From contig BTPG01000004.1 in assembly GCA_036245525.1 (NCBI GenBank), forward strand, positions 208,284,952 to 208,348,951: 64,000 nt of DNA, in the 5' to 3' direction. The position numbers were made by a program, and so were the translations under genes. The stretch is from Semisulcospira habei. Lineage: Eukaryota > Mollusca > Gastropoda > Semisulcospiridae. Shown piece after piece: positions 51,494 through 62,280 of this stretch (position 1 is its first letter; each line of letters starts with the position of its first letter). Under the pieces are notes generated by a model, which worked only from the letters and a program-made list of their open reading frames with translations, was not told where the DNA came from and searched no databases.

Positions 51494-51612
51494 TTACTCA
51501 TTCGCAGCCAGCTGCATCCGGATGTGGCTGGCTGTGAATGTTAACCCATTGACTGCCAAGAAAAAGTGAACACGATCCAACTGCAAGAGACATACATCCT
51601 CATGAGCCCCCA
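51494..51612. repeat. Decayed family D hairpin followed by half a family B MITE
   Basis: Left: TTACTCATTCGCAGCCAGC with shortened complement ending GTTAA. Right: starts TTAACCCATTGACTGCC and keeps one B arm (GCAAGAGACATACATCCTC). Both lie in the short intron 7. Confidence 0.55.
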
Positions 51613-51939
51613 TGACTGCCAGTAAGCAAAGGTCCTCGGGCCCATGGCGGCTGCAGTGGGCCTGTGCATGGCTGTGTGTGGGTCCGCTGTGGCCGTCGTG
51701 GGCCCAAAGGCATTTTGTTACCAGGGCTATTGCTTACCAAGTGGTTTTTCTTCACAAGTCTGTGTGAGTTCAACACTACAGTTGTGATTAATGTGGTCTG
51801 GCTTGATGGGGCCAAGGTACTGCAGTCTACTGAGGCTGACCCATATGTGAAGATGGTCTGTCAGTATAGTCTCAACGTCTGTAAGGAAATGTTTGTTCAC
51901 AGTGAAAAGCGTTGATATTGTGATTTTCTCTTCCGTTAG

Positions 51940-52075
51940 GATGATCCAAACATTCGGCGTGGATTTTGACCGTGACATTGAGGGTTTCGGCAGTCAGGTC
52001 AGCACTGAGGATCTGTCTGGGGGCGCAAAGATCAACCGTATCTTTCATGAACGTTTCCCCTTCGAACTTGTAAAG
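51940..52075 (+). CDS. DNM: Dynamin exon 8 (stalk)
   Basis: 136 bp encoding [38 protein letters not shown] and FPFELVK. Acceptor TTCCGTTAG at 51931-51939; donor AAG|GTGCGG at 52076. Exit phase 0, matching Met in exon 9. DIRS-4 begins 160 bp downstream. Confidence 0.95.
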
Positions 52076-52978
52076 GTGCGGATTGCAGCTTGCAAGATAT
52101 GGAAGTCGATATGTATTGTACAAATTACTATTTACATTCTCTTTTTCATGAGTCACAAGAAAAGCATTTTCTTTTGCATAATTATGATTTGGACATCAGC
52201 AGACTTTTTGTGTGCAACCATGCATGTTCAGATGTATTTGTTTCCTCAAAATACCTTACCGGTGACATGACTTTGTGGAAGTGTCTACTACTTACTCAAT
52301 TTTAGCCTAAGAACCCGTTGTGTTCCAACACAACCCGGGAGGCACTCAGGGAACCCCCAAGTGGGGCCGAGAGTAGCCTCCCATTCCTGCCCAAACGGTT
52401 CCGAGTCACGTGGTGACCAACCAGTCGTTCTACTTAGCTCACGCTGTGCAGACGTGTTTTCAGCGTTAGCCTTCGGACCCTGACTGTGTATGGTGCGACC
52501 GGTTTTCGCCCGGTCATCTTGACTTGTTCTGGCTTAAAACTTTGGTGCTTCACCTGCGTCGCTGCCTGTTCTGTCTTCTGGGAGGGCTTCGTTGCCTGTG
52601 CTACCAGCTTGTCTCTTCTGCACCTTCCTGGAGTGGCCCAGTCTTCGTGGCGCTGACTCTGTTGGGACTCCCTCCCGCCGTCCCCACTTCGACTGAGAGG
52701 TAAGGTAGCGGTAACAGCCCTCGGCTGGCCTCCGGGCCGGGCACCAGCTTCGTCCTATGGCACTTTGTTTCCTTGTACTTCGTTGTACCATTTTGCGCCC
52801 GACACTCGTCTTAGCTTGGTGGGGCCCCTCGTGCCCTCACCGTTAGCATGTTGTGTTGGACATGTGTGGCAGCTGCGTCGACCAGAGGCACTTCTTGCGC
52901 TCGTATTATGCTTTCGCAGCGAACTCTCGACTTCGTTTGCGGGGCCTCTTGGTGCCCACGCTCGGTCGCCTATCATGT

Positions 52979-54130
52979 CTGTTATGTGTTGCAGTTGCCA
53001 GGGGCTCACCTGCTTGCAGTACGGCGACTTACGATGGCCGGGTGATAACCACAAGGTCGGTCTCCGCGGGACTGGTTGCTCTTCTGACCACGCCTGAGAT
53101 GTCTGCTCGACCTGGCCCAAGTTACGGTGTCCTCGCCTGTGAACCGTACCGGCTCGAGCGCCGTCACCGTCTAGCGACCGATCGGCTCTATTGCCGCCCT
53201 GCTCCGTTCCCTGAGATGTGATTGCACGCGCCCGCCCCGACCTTGTGAAACAGACAACACGTCGGACACTTACGCTCAGCACGTACCACAGGACTGCACC
53301 CACTGTCAAGCCCGCTGACTCTTACGAGGGGTCGTATAGCCGGCAGAGCACCCCGCCTCACTGAGCCCGGCCTGCAGAGATGTGCTTCGCGCCTTACGTT
53401 GTACACTGGCAGTCCTGGTATGTCTCTCCTCGACAAGCCCGCTGACTCTTATGAGGGGTCATATAGCCGGCAGAGCGCCCGCCTCATTGAGCCCGGCCCC
53501 CCTACCCCCCCCCCCCCTCCCCCGCTCAAGAGGTAGGTTCCTTCTCATTGCCGCCGGTCGGCAGGTGCAGAGGTTCTGTCGCTTCCACAGCCCTCTCGGT
53601 TCGGGACCTTCGGGACGCCTTCCGCCCTGCGCCTACAGGCCGGCTATCGGGACTACAACTACATCTCCGACCGTCGCTGGCCGGCTGGACTCGACTTTTC
53701 CTTTCGACAGGACTGGTGGGCGGGCCTCCCCAGTCTTCGCCTGCTCCCTTCTGCCTTGGATCCTCCAGCGCTAGTGCTAGATGGCGGCGCCGCTCTAGTG
53801 ATCGTGCCCTCCCCGGGGCTTGCTCAAGACTGCGTCGCTCGTCCGGAACTCCTTGGCTTGCTTGGGTTCCTGGAGCTGCTGACCCTAGCTTTCGTCCACC
53901 GCATCGAGGACGTCTAGCGCCCATTGTGGTCGCCCTACTCGGAGTTCTTCTTGCCCTCGTGGAAGTGGCCAACCGGGCGGCGTTTCTTTGTCGGTCAGTG
54001 CCTTGACTGCCGCCGCCTTGTGTCCTGATGCGTCGGGATGCCATGCTTCTTGCTCGCCGCGGTCTGCCCCCCCGTCCGGGGATCCCGGCGACCCCTGGAT
54101 CCTCGCTACCGTTGCAGAGGTCCTCCAGAT
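52979..54130 (+). pseudogene. DIRS-4 gag remnant
   Basis: It begins after the acceptor TGTTATGTGTTGCAG (AG 52993-52994). Damaged Cys/His module (LTCLQYGDLRWPGDNHK, GTGCSSDHA). Later fragments of the C-terminal domain: LSVRDLRDAFRPAPTG near 53600 and a NRAAF fragment near 53975. A C-rich tract at 53505-53523 and many frame changes. Confidence 0.65.
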
Positions 54131-54149
54131 CACCTTGCGCCCGCCGCCG

Positions 54150-55660
54150 CTGCGTCGCTCCTGCTGTGGTCTGAGATTTCGCCCGATGAGCTCAAGCCGA
54201 TGCCCTACGTGGAGAGGTCACCGCCCTTCTACAGTAGGTCGCCTCAGAGGTCGGATTGCGCCCCAACTCCCCAGCCTTCTACAGCCGCCTCTTCGTAGTA
54301 CCCAAGCTGGTCTTCGATTTCTCTGCCCTGCACGGGTTTTTGGATGGAGACCGCCAGGGCCCTCTGGGCCGCCGTACAGCCCGTGGACTTCGCTGTCAGT
54401 CTGGTTCTTCCGACGCATTGCTCCACACCCCCTTGCACTCCGCCTCCAGGAGGTATCTCCGCTTCGCTTTCGTCGGCGTGATCTACTAGTTTTGGACCCT
54501 CCTGTTCGGTCTCAACCTCAGCCCTTGGGTTTTCACCCGCATCATGGATGCTGTAGTTGCCAAGGCCCGGTAGTGTTCTTCCAGTCCGACGTGGAACTAC
54601 CTGGGCGACCTCCTCCTGCGAACCAATCAGAGGTCGACCTGACGACGGACAGGGATGCGCTGATACGGCTGTTCTCGCGATTGGGGCTTCCTGGTCAATG
54701 CAGGCAAGTCGGACCTAACTCCCTCACGCCGCTTCGTCCACCTCGGCATAGTATCTGCTACCGACCTCAACAGGGTGCGTTTGCCAGAGCCTCGGATTCA
54801 GAAGTTAGCTGCCCTAGCTGGCCAGTTAGCCCAGCAGGACACCGCCCCGCCAGAGTCGGCTTCAGCTCCTGGGCGTGATGAATGCGGCGGCAGATCTCCT
54901 CCCCCTTGTCCTTACTCCCGACCGCTACAGCTGCACCTCCTGCTCCTTTGACGTCCGTCCTCCGGCAACGTACTTGCCCAGGTGCCCGCGATTCAGATGC
55001 TTCGTCCCCATCTGTGGCGTTGGACGGACACGTTGTGGCTCGCTTCGGGAGTCCCCCTGGCCTCCCCGCCGCCTCAGCTCTCCCTGTGTGTCGATGCAAG
55101 GCTCTCTGGGTGGGGTGCCCACTTGCTACCGTGGTTTCTCACGACATCCGGCCCCTGGCCTCCGGAGCTGGCGGACAGACACATCAACTGGTTGGAGCTG
55201 CAAGCGGTCTGGCAAGCCCTCATCGCATGGGAAGCACTCCTCCGTCACCAGGAGCTGCTCGTCCTCTCGGACAATGCGATGGTGGTTCCTACATTTAGAA
55301 GCAGGGCAGTACGCGCTCACCCGACCTGTGCATGCTCCTCTACCGTCTGATGCGCTGGTGCAAGGACCACAGCATTTCCCTCCGAGCTCGTCACATTCCC
55401 GGCCACCGGAACTTCTTGGCCGACTCTCTCCTGGCGCGGCCAGCTGCTACACACAGAGTGGACGCTTTCTCAAGGACATCTTTCATATGTTCTGCGCTCA
55501 CTGGGAGACGCCTATGGTCAACCTATTCTCCACGAGGTGGAATCACCAGCTTCCCCTCTTCGTCTCCCTGATTCCAGCCCCCCTTGTCTGGGCAGTCGAT
55601 GCGCTCTCCAACCCGTGGGACGCATATGCGTACCCCTTGACGGAACTCGTTTCCAAGTCC
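54150..55660 (+). pseudogene. DIRS-4 reverse transcriptase - RNase H remnant
   Basis: Recognisable pieces: FYSRLFVVPKLVFDF (54280-54320), RYLRFAFVGVIY (54450-54488), PWVFTRIMDAV (about 54525-54560), and NYLGDLLLRT (54594-54623), in which Gly replaces the first Asp of YxDD. RNase H: LSLCVDARLSGWGAHLLPW, WLELQAVWQALIAWE, VLSDNAMVV, ARHIPGHRNFLADSLL (54982-55450). Multiple frameshifts. Inactive. Confidence 0.85.
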
Positions 55661-56747
55661 TCCTAAGCTTCGAGGATGTACTGCGGTCGTCGTGCTGGTA
55701 GCCCCGTTCTCCTGGAACCGGTCTTTAACCACCGACCTTCTCAACCTCGCCACGAGCCCCCCCGCCCCTCCTGCTGCTGCCCTCGCTGAGCATGATGCTC
55801 AGGCAACCCCGCCAGCCGCTGTTCCACCCGTGCCCGGAGCGTCTCCTCCTTCACGCCTGGAGATTGTGCGGCAAGCCCTCACTGCCAGAGGCTTCTCAAG
55901 TGCAGCAGTTGAAGCGATCGCTACAGCCCGCAGACCCTCGAACAGGCGCGTCTACGAGGGGAAATTGCGAGTACTGTGGTCTTGGTGCACTGACCAGCAA
56001 CTCTCCCCCACTGAACTGACAAACCCCCAGCCCGCTGACTTCTTCCTCTGGCTCTTCGGGGACCAGGGGTTGTCCCCCTTCACGATCAGGGGATACCTGT
56101 CCATGTTGCTGACACCTACCGTCACCTCGGCCGCCCGGACCCCGGTGACTGCAAGGACCTCGCCGATCTTATGACTCTCTTTGGCCTTCAGCGTCCAGTC
56201 CCCCGCTCGTTCATTCCTCGCTGGGACCTCCTGTGGGTACTAACGTGGCTTAACTCCGACAGGTTCAAACCGCTGTCCTTGTCCCGCTTTGCGGATGTGA
56301 CGCATAAGACGTGCTTCCTGCTGGCCCTTGCCACGGCGGCCCGAGTAAGCGAGCTACGCGCGCTGTCAGTGCGCCCTGCATGCCTGCAGTTCCGGACGGA
56401 TGGTCCCGTGCAGCTTCTCACGGACCCGGCCTTCTTTGCCAAGACTAGGTCTCCTTTGACCGCGCCACAGGTGTTTACCTTACGGCCGCTGAGAGATGTG
56501 AACTTCCCCAGGAGACCAGGCCAAGATCCAGTGCGCGCCCTACACATTTGCCTACGCAGATCCTAAGCTGTCCGGAGAGGACACTCACGCCTCTTTCTGT
56601 CGTTGAATCCAGGCAGAACTGACTCAACAGCCCAGACGATATCTTCCTGGCTATGCTGGGTCATACGGTTCGCCTTCCGGGACCTCTCCCCGGAGTGAGC
56701 AAAGAGGCTGAAGATACGCGCACACGAGGTACGAGCCATGGCCACGA

Positions 56748-58294
56748 CACAGCTGTTCTTCTACAAACCCACCCATTTAGTTAGGGAGTGCCGCGCTAGC
56801 TTATCAGGTGGTGAGGTGACCTAGTTACAGTGCATTCCGATGGTCATCTGGTACTGCCTGGTAGTAGGCCTTCATTACGCTTACTATTTTATGAGGGCCA
56901 AGTGCCAAATTTGTGCTGGCTTAAAAGCTTTACTGTGCTTTCAAAATACTTTTGTTTGGATTTTCAATGAGTGATATGTGTTAGTGTAACATAGTGCTAC
57001 AAGTAAGTGCTTTTCTTTTACTGGATAGATTTACCTGTGATTTTTTATAGAAAGTTTTATAGACCAGCATCGGTGTAGTTCGCCGACATTTAGAATGGAG
57101 TCTGACACACAATATTCCTATTCAAACCACATGGAACGATTGAGTAGTTTGTGCAGGATTTGTGCAGAGCGAGCAAAAGGCAAAGGAAAGACAGACTTTA
57201 ACACTTTAAACTGTGCGTTGATCATGTAGACGATCTTTCTGCTTTTCATGGCATTGATGTACGTAAAGATGAAAAAGACAAACATCTGAAAGGAATGTGT
57301 AGAGGGCCGCTGGTACCAAGTACACGCAGGGGAAAAAAAGTCTCTCTGTGAAATAAACTGTCTTGAGACTGATACAGTTTAGCCTGCACTGTTCCTTGTT
57401 TATCTAATTTACGCCTAGTCAAAATAGCCATTTGATCACCATTAAGAGTGTTTATTACTTTCACTGTGGTTGTCCCATCCGATTTGTTAGTAAAGTGGAT
57501 TGCTCTTCCGATTTTATAAGATTTAGTGGAATGCTAAAGACAACTTCACCTATACAAAGTGTGCATCTGACACTGCCGCTAACCCTTCATATGAACTGTG
57601 AATTATTTGGAACATTTTCACTGCCTCCGAAATCAACTACGTGTGGAGATTACGTTCACCCAAGAACTTTCCGTCTGTCTAACACTGGATTACCAATGAC
57701 GCATCGTCCCATTTCAGGACCCACTGAGATCACAAGGTAAATCTATCTGACATTTTGAGTAGTGCTTATCGTAGTGGCTGTATACGATGATCACTGGCCT
57801 GAACCATAATTTTCGCAAAAGTACTTTGCATGAGTTAGAACAGTTGAAAGACGTGTCATTTGCAACAGATTTGCGTTGTCTTCATGGTAAACTGTGCGCC
57901 GGTTGCCTGTCTTCTAGTCCGTTGCATGCATTGTTCATCTTCATTTTCCTAAGCATGTCTAGTGTCTACAGAAAGCTAATTTTCTTAGCTTTTAAGTGTA
58001 TGTCTTAAATACAACATACGTTCAGTACAGCTTAAACAACATGCTGTAAATGTCCGGTTCCATTAAAATGTATCCCGTGCGGTACACGGTCAGCGCTGAG
58101 CATGTACACACATCGCGTGCTCGAGTAAAACAGTGACAAGAATAGTGCGACTATATTTGCACAGCCGTAACAGATTGCGCTCAGCTCTGTGCTGCCAGCC
58201 GGCGGTATTGACAGAGATGACACACTGCGCAGCTCCTTACGGCGCCGCACGCGCGCGCGCCTCAAAACTAAATGGGAGGCCTTGAACAGCTGTG
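56748..58294. mobile_element. 1547-bp DNA transposon with bipartite CACAG-type ends
   Basis: Both ends read inward CACAGCTGTTC, then a spacer (13 bp left, 7 bp right), then CCCATTTAGTT. Flanks compared with the intact site in DIRS-2 (GGCCACGAGTG) suggest a 3-4 bp duplication, ACGA on the left and ATGA on the right (a CpG transition). The inside has broken plus-strand frames, including a zinc-binding fragment at 57095-57351. CACTA-type ends and 3-bp duplications, or a RAG/Transib-like element, are possible; the superfamily is not settled. Confidence 0.65.
57095..57351 (+). pseudogene. Zinc-binding domain fragment resembling RAG1 N-terminus or ZAD
   Basis: The frame starts MESDTQYSYSNHMERLSS, LCRICAERAKGKGKTDFN. 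After a one-base slip near 57210 it continues DHVDDLSAFHGIDVRKDE, KDKHLKGMCRG and stops at 57350. The order C-R-I-C ... I-D-V, then D, H and C at the spacing seen in the RAG1 N-terminal region (13 residues from IDV to Cys), supports a RAG1-like relation. The distance from CRIC to the last Cys (about 48) fits a ZAD domain equally well. The fourth Cys is missing. Later frames (57432-57738, 57787-58005) are unassigned. Confidence 0.35.
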
Positions 58295-58412
58295 ATGAGT
58301 GTTGCGTTCGACCGGAACTGCCCTGTCCAAGACATCGTGGCAGCTGTGGGACCTTCGCCCGCTTCTACCTCCGGGATCTGGCAGGCCAGCGAGACTACCT
58401 CCTTCTGGTGGG

Positions 58413-58798
58413 ACCCCACCCGGGTCTGCCCTGGGGGACTTGGGTGGGGTTAGGTATTTTTTAGTTCCCAGGGTCACCCTGGTCAGCCCCACAGGGTGGG
58501 TTTTTCTCTCTATTCTGGGGCATGTGTTTCTGTCTACCCTTTGTCCATTCACCTGTCTTTGCCTTTTTAAAACTCTCCCTACTGTCTGCACTGCCTGTAG
58601 CTCTTGATATTGGATGTGTGTTGCTAAATGGTCTTAGCTTTATTTAGGCCCCATGTTGTAGGTTTATTTAACGTATTTGACCAGCTGGTGACATACATTC
58701 AATTTTCTGTTTAGTTTTTTTTCACAAGCAGTGCAGGCACGTCCTGAGAAAGCCTTGTTGCTGTCGGGACATTAAGCAATGTACAATCAATCAATCAA
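58413..58798 (+). mobile_element. SINE-like retroposon with (CAAT)n tail, second copy
   Basis: Same unit as 3975-4362 (ACCCCACCCGGG to AATCAATCAATC), flanked by TCCTTCTGGTGGG at 58400-58412 and 58799-58811. Inserted in the C-terminal YR codons of DIRS-4. Confidence 0.85.
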
Positions 58799-58974
58799 TC
58801 CTTCTGGTGGGGGACATCACCGCAGCGCAACACTCCCTCCCGGCGCCACAGGCGCCGTAGGTATGCACTTAGCTAAAATTGTCGGGAGTTTGCGACAGGG
58901 AGGATGGCTCTGACTATAACCCGTCTGCGGCGGTGTTTTGGGCGCTGCACCCTCCTCCTTCTCACAATTCTTCC

Positions 58975-59075
58975 ACAAAGTCATGTCATCAGTAATGTAT
59001 TTTGAGGAAACAAATGAATTTTTCCTCTAAAATGTATTTTTTCGAAAAATACTTACCGATGACATGACTCTGTGG
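58975..59075. repeat. DIRS-4 internal complementary region
   Basis: The left half (CAGTAATGTATTTTGAGGAA onward) complements the left terminus at 52236, and the right half (AATTTTTCCTCTAAAATGTA onward) complements the right terminus at 59324. Confidence 0.88.
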
Positions 59076-59324
59076 ACCCTCCCACCTGCCCCGCTTGCCG
59101 CTGGTGAGCTAAGTATTCCGACGGTTGGTCACCACGTGACTCGGAACCGGATGGGCAGGAACGGGAGGCTACTCTCAGCCCCACTTGGGGGTTTCCCGAG
59201 TGCCTCCCGGGTTGTGTTGGAACACAACGGGTTCTTAGGCTAAAATTGAGTAAGTAGTAGACACTTCCACAAAGTCATGTCGTCGGTAAGTATTTTTCAA
59301 AAAAATACAGTTTAGAGGAAAAAT

Positions 59325-59637
59325 GGCGTTGGAGAATTTGTAACTGCCACCTATGCAAAAGAAAGGGAAATAAATTGGTGCATAGCATTAATCTTCAATT
59401 CAAGCCACAGACTTCAAACTTGGCCCAAGAATACTTTGTGGCAAGATCTTTTTGAACATATCAAATTCAGTTACCTTTCTCAAAGGTCAAGGTCGCAAAG
59501 GTCAGACTAATTATGTGGATCCGTCATTCATGTGAGCTGTAATATAGTGTAAAGGCTTTGCCATTCTGTGCAAAGAATGTGCATGCTGCGAATAGGTTAT
59601 GTTGTACTACTTTCACCTGTTTGTATGTTGTCTACAG
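59325..59637. other. Intron 8 sequence between DIRS-4 and exon 9
   Basis: No feature seen other than the acceptor TTGTATGTTGTCTACAG. Confidence 0.5.
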
Positions 59638-59705
59638 ATGGAGTTTGATGAGCGAGAATTGCGGCGGGAGATCGGCATCACCATCAGGAACATCCACGGT
59701 ATTAG
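59638..59705 (+). CDS. DNM: Dynamin exon 9 (stalk)
   Basis: 68 bp encoding MEFDERELRREIGITIRN-IHGIR. Acceptor TTGTCTACAG; donor ATTAG|GTCAGT at 59706. Entry phase 0, exit phase 2. Confidence 0.95.
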
Positions 59706-59751
59706 GTCAGTGCGTGAAATATGTTACGCTTCTCCCTCTGAATCGGATGAT

Positions 59752-59843
59752 TTAACCCTCTGGATGTCGGTAGCTCTTTTTGTCACAATGATTCTGACAG
59801 TAATCATCATGACAAAAAGTGCTACTGACAGCCAGAGGGTTAA
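59752..59843. repeat. TTAA hairpin MITE, family C
   Basis: 92 bp; TTAACCCTCTGGATGTCGG to CTGACAGCCAGAGGGTTAA, TTAA at both ends, 46 bp after exon 9. Confidence 0.8.
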
Positions 59844-60209
59844 AAAGGATGGTCTTCCAGTGCATGGTGCGCAGCGAAGGGGATGGAGCAGGGGGTAGGG
59901 GTGGTGTGAGTTTGGGGGAAAATGCTGACATGTGATTTGTGCAGGGGTGAAAGTGGGCAGACTGAAGACAGAAATCTGTAAATTCAAAATCGTGTGAAAA
60001 GAAATTTTGTTATTTCATAATCACACCTTATGTTCTTTCACAGCATCAAATACAACTGTCTAAATTGCCGGAGATGCCTCAACAGTGCCAGAAGATTAAA
60101 AAAAAGATACTTTTTGTCAGAAAATGAAAAATGATTTTTAGCATTCGTTGTGCCTGGGTGGCCCCAGGACTGTAACCTGTGTCATTTCACAATGACCAAT
60201 TTTCAGCCA

Positions 60210-60405
60210 TACACATCAGAACCTGTTTTTGAGTGACCACCTGTCATTAAAGACCATCAATTAGGTGGGTGTAGCTGTGACTGTGGCTTCAGCTACCTAA
60301 ATGATGGTCTTTAATGACAGATGCCACTTCTCACCCCTCAAGACTTCTTTTAAGATCACTTTCTTCTTGCCAAAAAGTGTTTGCTGAGAACAGGTTCCAC
60401 TGTAT
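60210..60405. repeat. Pogo/Tc1-like MITE
   Basis: Ends CATCAGAACCTGTTTTTGAG and GAGAACAGGTTCCACTGTA with inner arms CACCTGTCATTAAAGACCATC-type. Second copy of the 26211 element. Confidence 0.6.
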
Positions 60406-60519
60406 ATTCAACAAATTTCAATTGTTCACCTTTGTGCTGTTGGTGATGTTGGACCTTGGAGCTGAACACTTTCAGTAAAAACTGTTTGTTTGTGTGTGTG
60501 TGTGTGTGTGTGTGTTCAG

Positions 60520-60658
60520 AACTGGTCTGTTCACCCCTGATATGGCGTTCGAAAGCATTGTGGTCAAGCAGATCCAGCGCCTCAAGGAACCTTCGCTCCA
60601 CTGTGTCGACCTTGTCGTCAACGAACTCTCAGGGGTTGTACGCAAATGTGCTGAGAAG
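60520..60658 (+). CDS. DNM: Dynamin exon 10 (stalk)
   Basis: 139 bp encoding [38 protein letters not shown] and VVRKCAEK. Acceptor (TG)n TTCAG: a (GT)n microsatellite at 60490-60513 serves as the pyrimidine-containing tract. Donor GAGAAG|GTGAGA at 60659. Vertebrate dynamins have two mutually exclusive versions of this exon; I see only one here. Confidence 0.95.
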
Positions 60659-60880
60659 GTGAGAGTCCAGTCACTAACAGACGTTGATGTCCTTAGCTTC
60701 AGTCATGGAGACTTAGGCAAGTTTGTTTCTTTTGTTTTTTTAATCCTGGTTAGGTAATTTTCAGCTTTTTTGGTTCAGACAGAACAGCCCTTCAGTCATT
60801 CTGTTCCTGGAAGGACACATTCTCATGTGTCTTTAAATCCACAGGGGCTCAAAAGAATGTGTGTTTCTTGTGGGCATGGA

Positions 60881-61723
60881 CTTACTTACGCCTGTCACCC
60901 CTACCCGGGTATAGGCCGTTGACGAGAGACCTCCAGCGACTCCTACCCTGTGCTTCTCCTTCGATTTTACTCCATTTTCATTCAGTCCTCTCTGCGCCGT
61001 CTGGTGCTTGAGGCGACTCGATTTTACTCCAGGTGGTTCCCATTCTCTTGATGTCTGCTTGGAGGTCTCGATGCCAGGAGTTTCTCGGCCTACCTCTTTT
61101 CCTCTTTCCCTGGGGATTCCATGACAATGCCTGCCTAGTGATACTGGAAGCTGGCTTTCTCAGACTGTGACCAATCCATCCCCATCTTCTTCGCCCAATT
61201 TCATTCTCTGCTGTTATCTGCTCTGTTCTCTCCCAGAGTCTGATGTTGCTGATCTTCTCTGGCCAGTGGATTTTCAAAATTCTTCTAAGGCAACTGTTTA
61301 TGAAGATCTGTACTCTGTTGACAGTGGTTTTTGTCAACCTCCAAGTACTGCTTTTACGTTTGAGTTGAAAATCCGGACTTTGGTGTGTTGTGACAGCTCT
61401 CTGGAACTCCACACTTTTTTCAACTGGAGAAAGGCTGCTCTGGCTTTACCGATTCGTGCTCTGACATCTGCATCAGTGCCGCCTTTTTTGTCTATGATGC
61501 TCCCGAGATAGGCGAAGGACTCCACCTCCTCCAACGGGGTGCCAGCAAGCAAGACTGGTTCTTCCCTGGTTGCGTTCAGCCTCATTGTCTTTGTTTTCTG
61601 TTTGTGGATGGTGAGGCCCACTTGGGACGAGATGTCAGCAAGCCTCGTGGTCTTGTCCTGCATTTGTTGATGAGTGTGGGACAGTAATGCCAAGTCATCT
61701 GCAAAATCGAGGTCGTCAAGCTG
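60881..61723 (-). mobile_element. RTE-2 LINE copy, 5'-truncated
   Basis: The minus-strand 3' end is at 60881 ((TAAG)-type tail, only two units) and the truncated 5' end at 61723. Flanked by the 13-bp duplication TTGTGGGCATGGA (60868-60880 and 61724-61736). It encodes LDDLDFADDLALLSHTHQQM, YLGSIIDKKGGTDADVRAR and the Arg-rich tail. It contains a small extra block near 60975-61020 flanked by repeats of CGATTTTACTCCA. Confidence 0.88.
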
Positions 61724-61891
61724 TTGTGGGCATGGAGCAGTCAGGAATACATCTGCAGATTGAACTACTGGTCCCTTGCTAAGCTCGCAGCTGAAGAGAG
61801 AGAACTTGTGTGTATTCTGACGTGCATACCATGCAAGTGTCATGAAGTGCTCATTGTCCCTGACTATCGGGGTGTAGGCAGCCTGTGGACT

Positions 61892-61956
61892 GCAAGAGGA
61901 ATAGATCCTCATGAGCCCCGCAGTTTTGGGGACTTATGAGGATCTGTTCCTCTTGC
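61892..61956. repeat. Hairpin repeat, family B
   Basis: GCAAGAGGAATAGATCCTC and the complement GAGGATCTGTTCCTCTTGC around ATGAGCCCCGCAG. Confidence 0.65.
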
Positions 61957-62122
61957 TGACACCACTTTGAATCCATGTTTCTATGACTGCTAGGGCATTT
62001 ATTTGCTTATTAAGTGGGCCCTCCCCCCCCCCCCCCACCCCCCCCCACCCCATCGTGGAATATTTCTGAACCTTGGGTTTACCACACTACAATGATGATG
62101 AATGTAATCTTTATCACTACAG

Positions 62123-62280
62123 ATGGCCCGCTACCCCCATCTTCGGGAGGAGACGGAGCGAATTGTGAACACGCGTATTCGGGAACAAGAGCAGAGAGCA
62201 AAGGACCAGATCATGCTGCTGATAGATGTACAGCTGGCCTACATGAACACCAACCATGAGGACTTCATTGGATTCTCCAA
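62123..62280 (+). CDS. DNM: Dynamin exon 11 (stalk to start of PH linker)
   Basis: 158 bp encoding [38 protein letters not shown] and [15 protein letters not shown]. Acceptor TATCACTACAG; donor TCCAA|GTCAGT at 62281, exit phase 2. The next exon should begin the PH-domain region and is outside the window. A C-rich tract (62023-62049) lies 75 bp before the exon. Confidence 0.95.

Larger units (their letters stand above)
55692..58860 (+). pseudogene. DIRS-4 tyrosine recombinase, split by two insertions
   Basis: N-terminal part RLEIVRQALTARGFSSAAV, RRPSNRRVYEGKLRVLWSW (55840-56000); FTIRGYLSML; then LATAARVSELRALS (catalytic Arg, about 56330-56370) and RAHEVRAMAT (56720-56747). The DNA transposon follows. 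After it come the FDRNCPVQDIVAAVG codons (58306-58350), a short deletion of WRAES, then TFARFYLRDLAGQRDY with the Tyr. A SINE-like insertion follows, and the C-terminal codons DITAAQHSLPA end near 58855. Confidence 0.88.
52236..59324 (+). mobile_element. DIRS-4: degenerate DIRS element with two insertions
   Basis: About 7.1 kb, plus strand, same orientation as the host gene. Left repeat 52236-52445 and right repeat about 59100-59324 pair (TACTTACTCAATTTTAGCC, GTTGTGTTCCAACACAACCC, GAGTCACGTGGTGACCAACC and complements). The ends belong to the same subfamily as DIRS-2. The coding frames are broken many times. A DNA transposon (56748-58294) and a SINE-like copy (58413-58798) interrupt YR. It is the oldest of the five by appearance. 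Confidence 0.9.

Noticed and set aside
53526..54044. Minus-strand open frame of 172 codons in DIRS-4
   Set aside because: Antisense to the gag remnant; G/C-rich sequence keeps several frames open by chance.
56748..58294. A complete RAG-like transposase
   Set aside because: Only a short broken zinc-binding fragment is visible; no RNase H-fold catalytic core or RAG2-like kelch region could be recognised.
60659..62122. Search for a second, alternative dynamin exon 10
   Set aside because: The interval contains an RTE-2 copy, a family B hairpin and C-rich sequence; no second exon-like sequence was found by eye.
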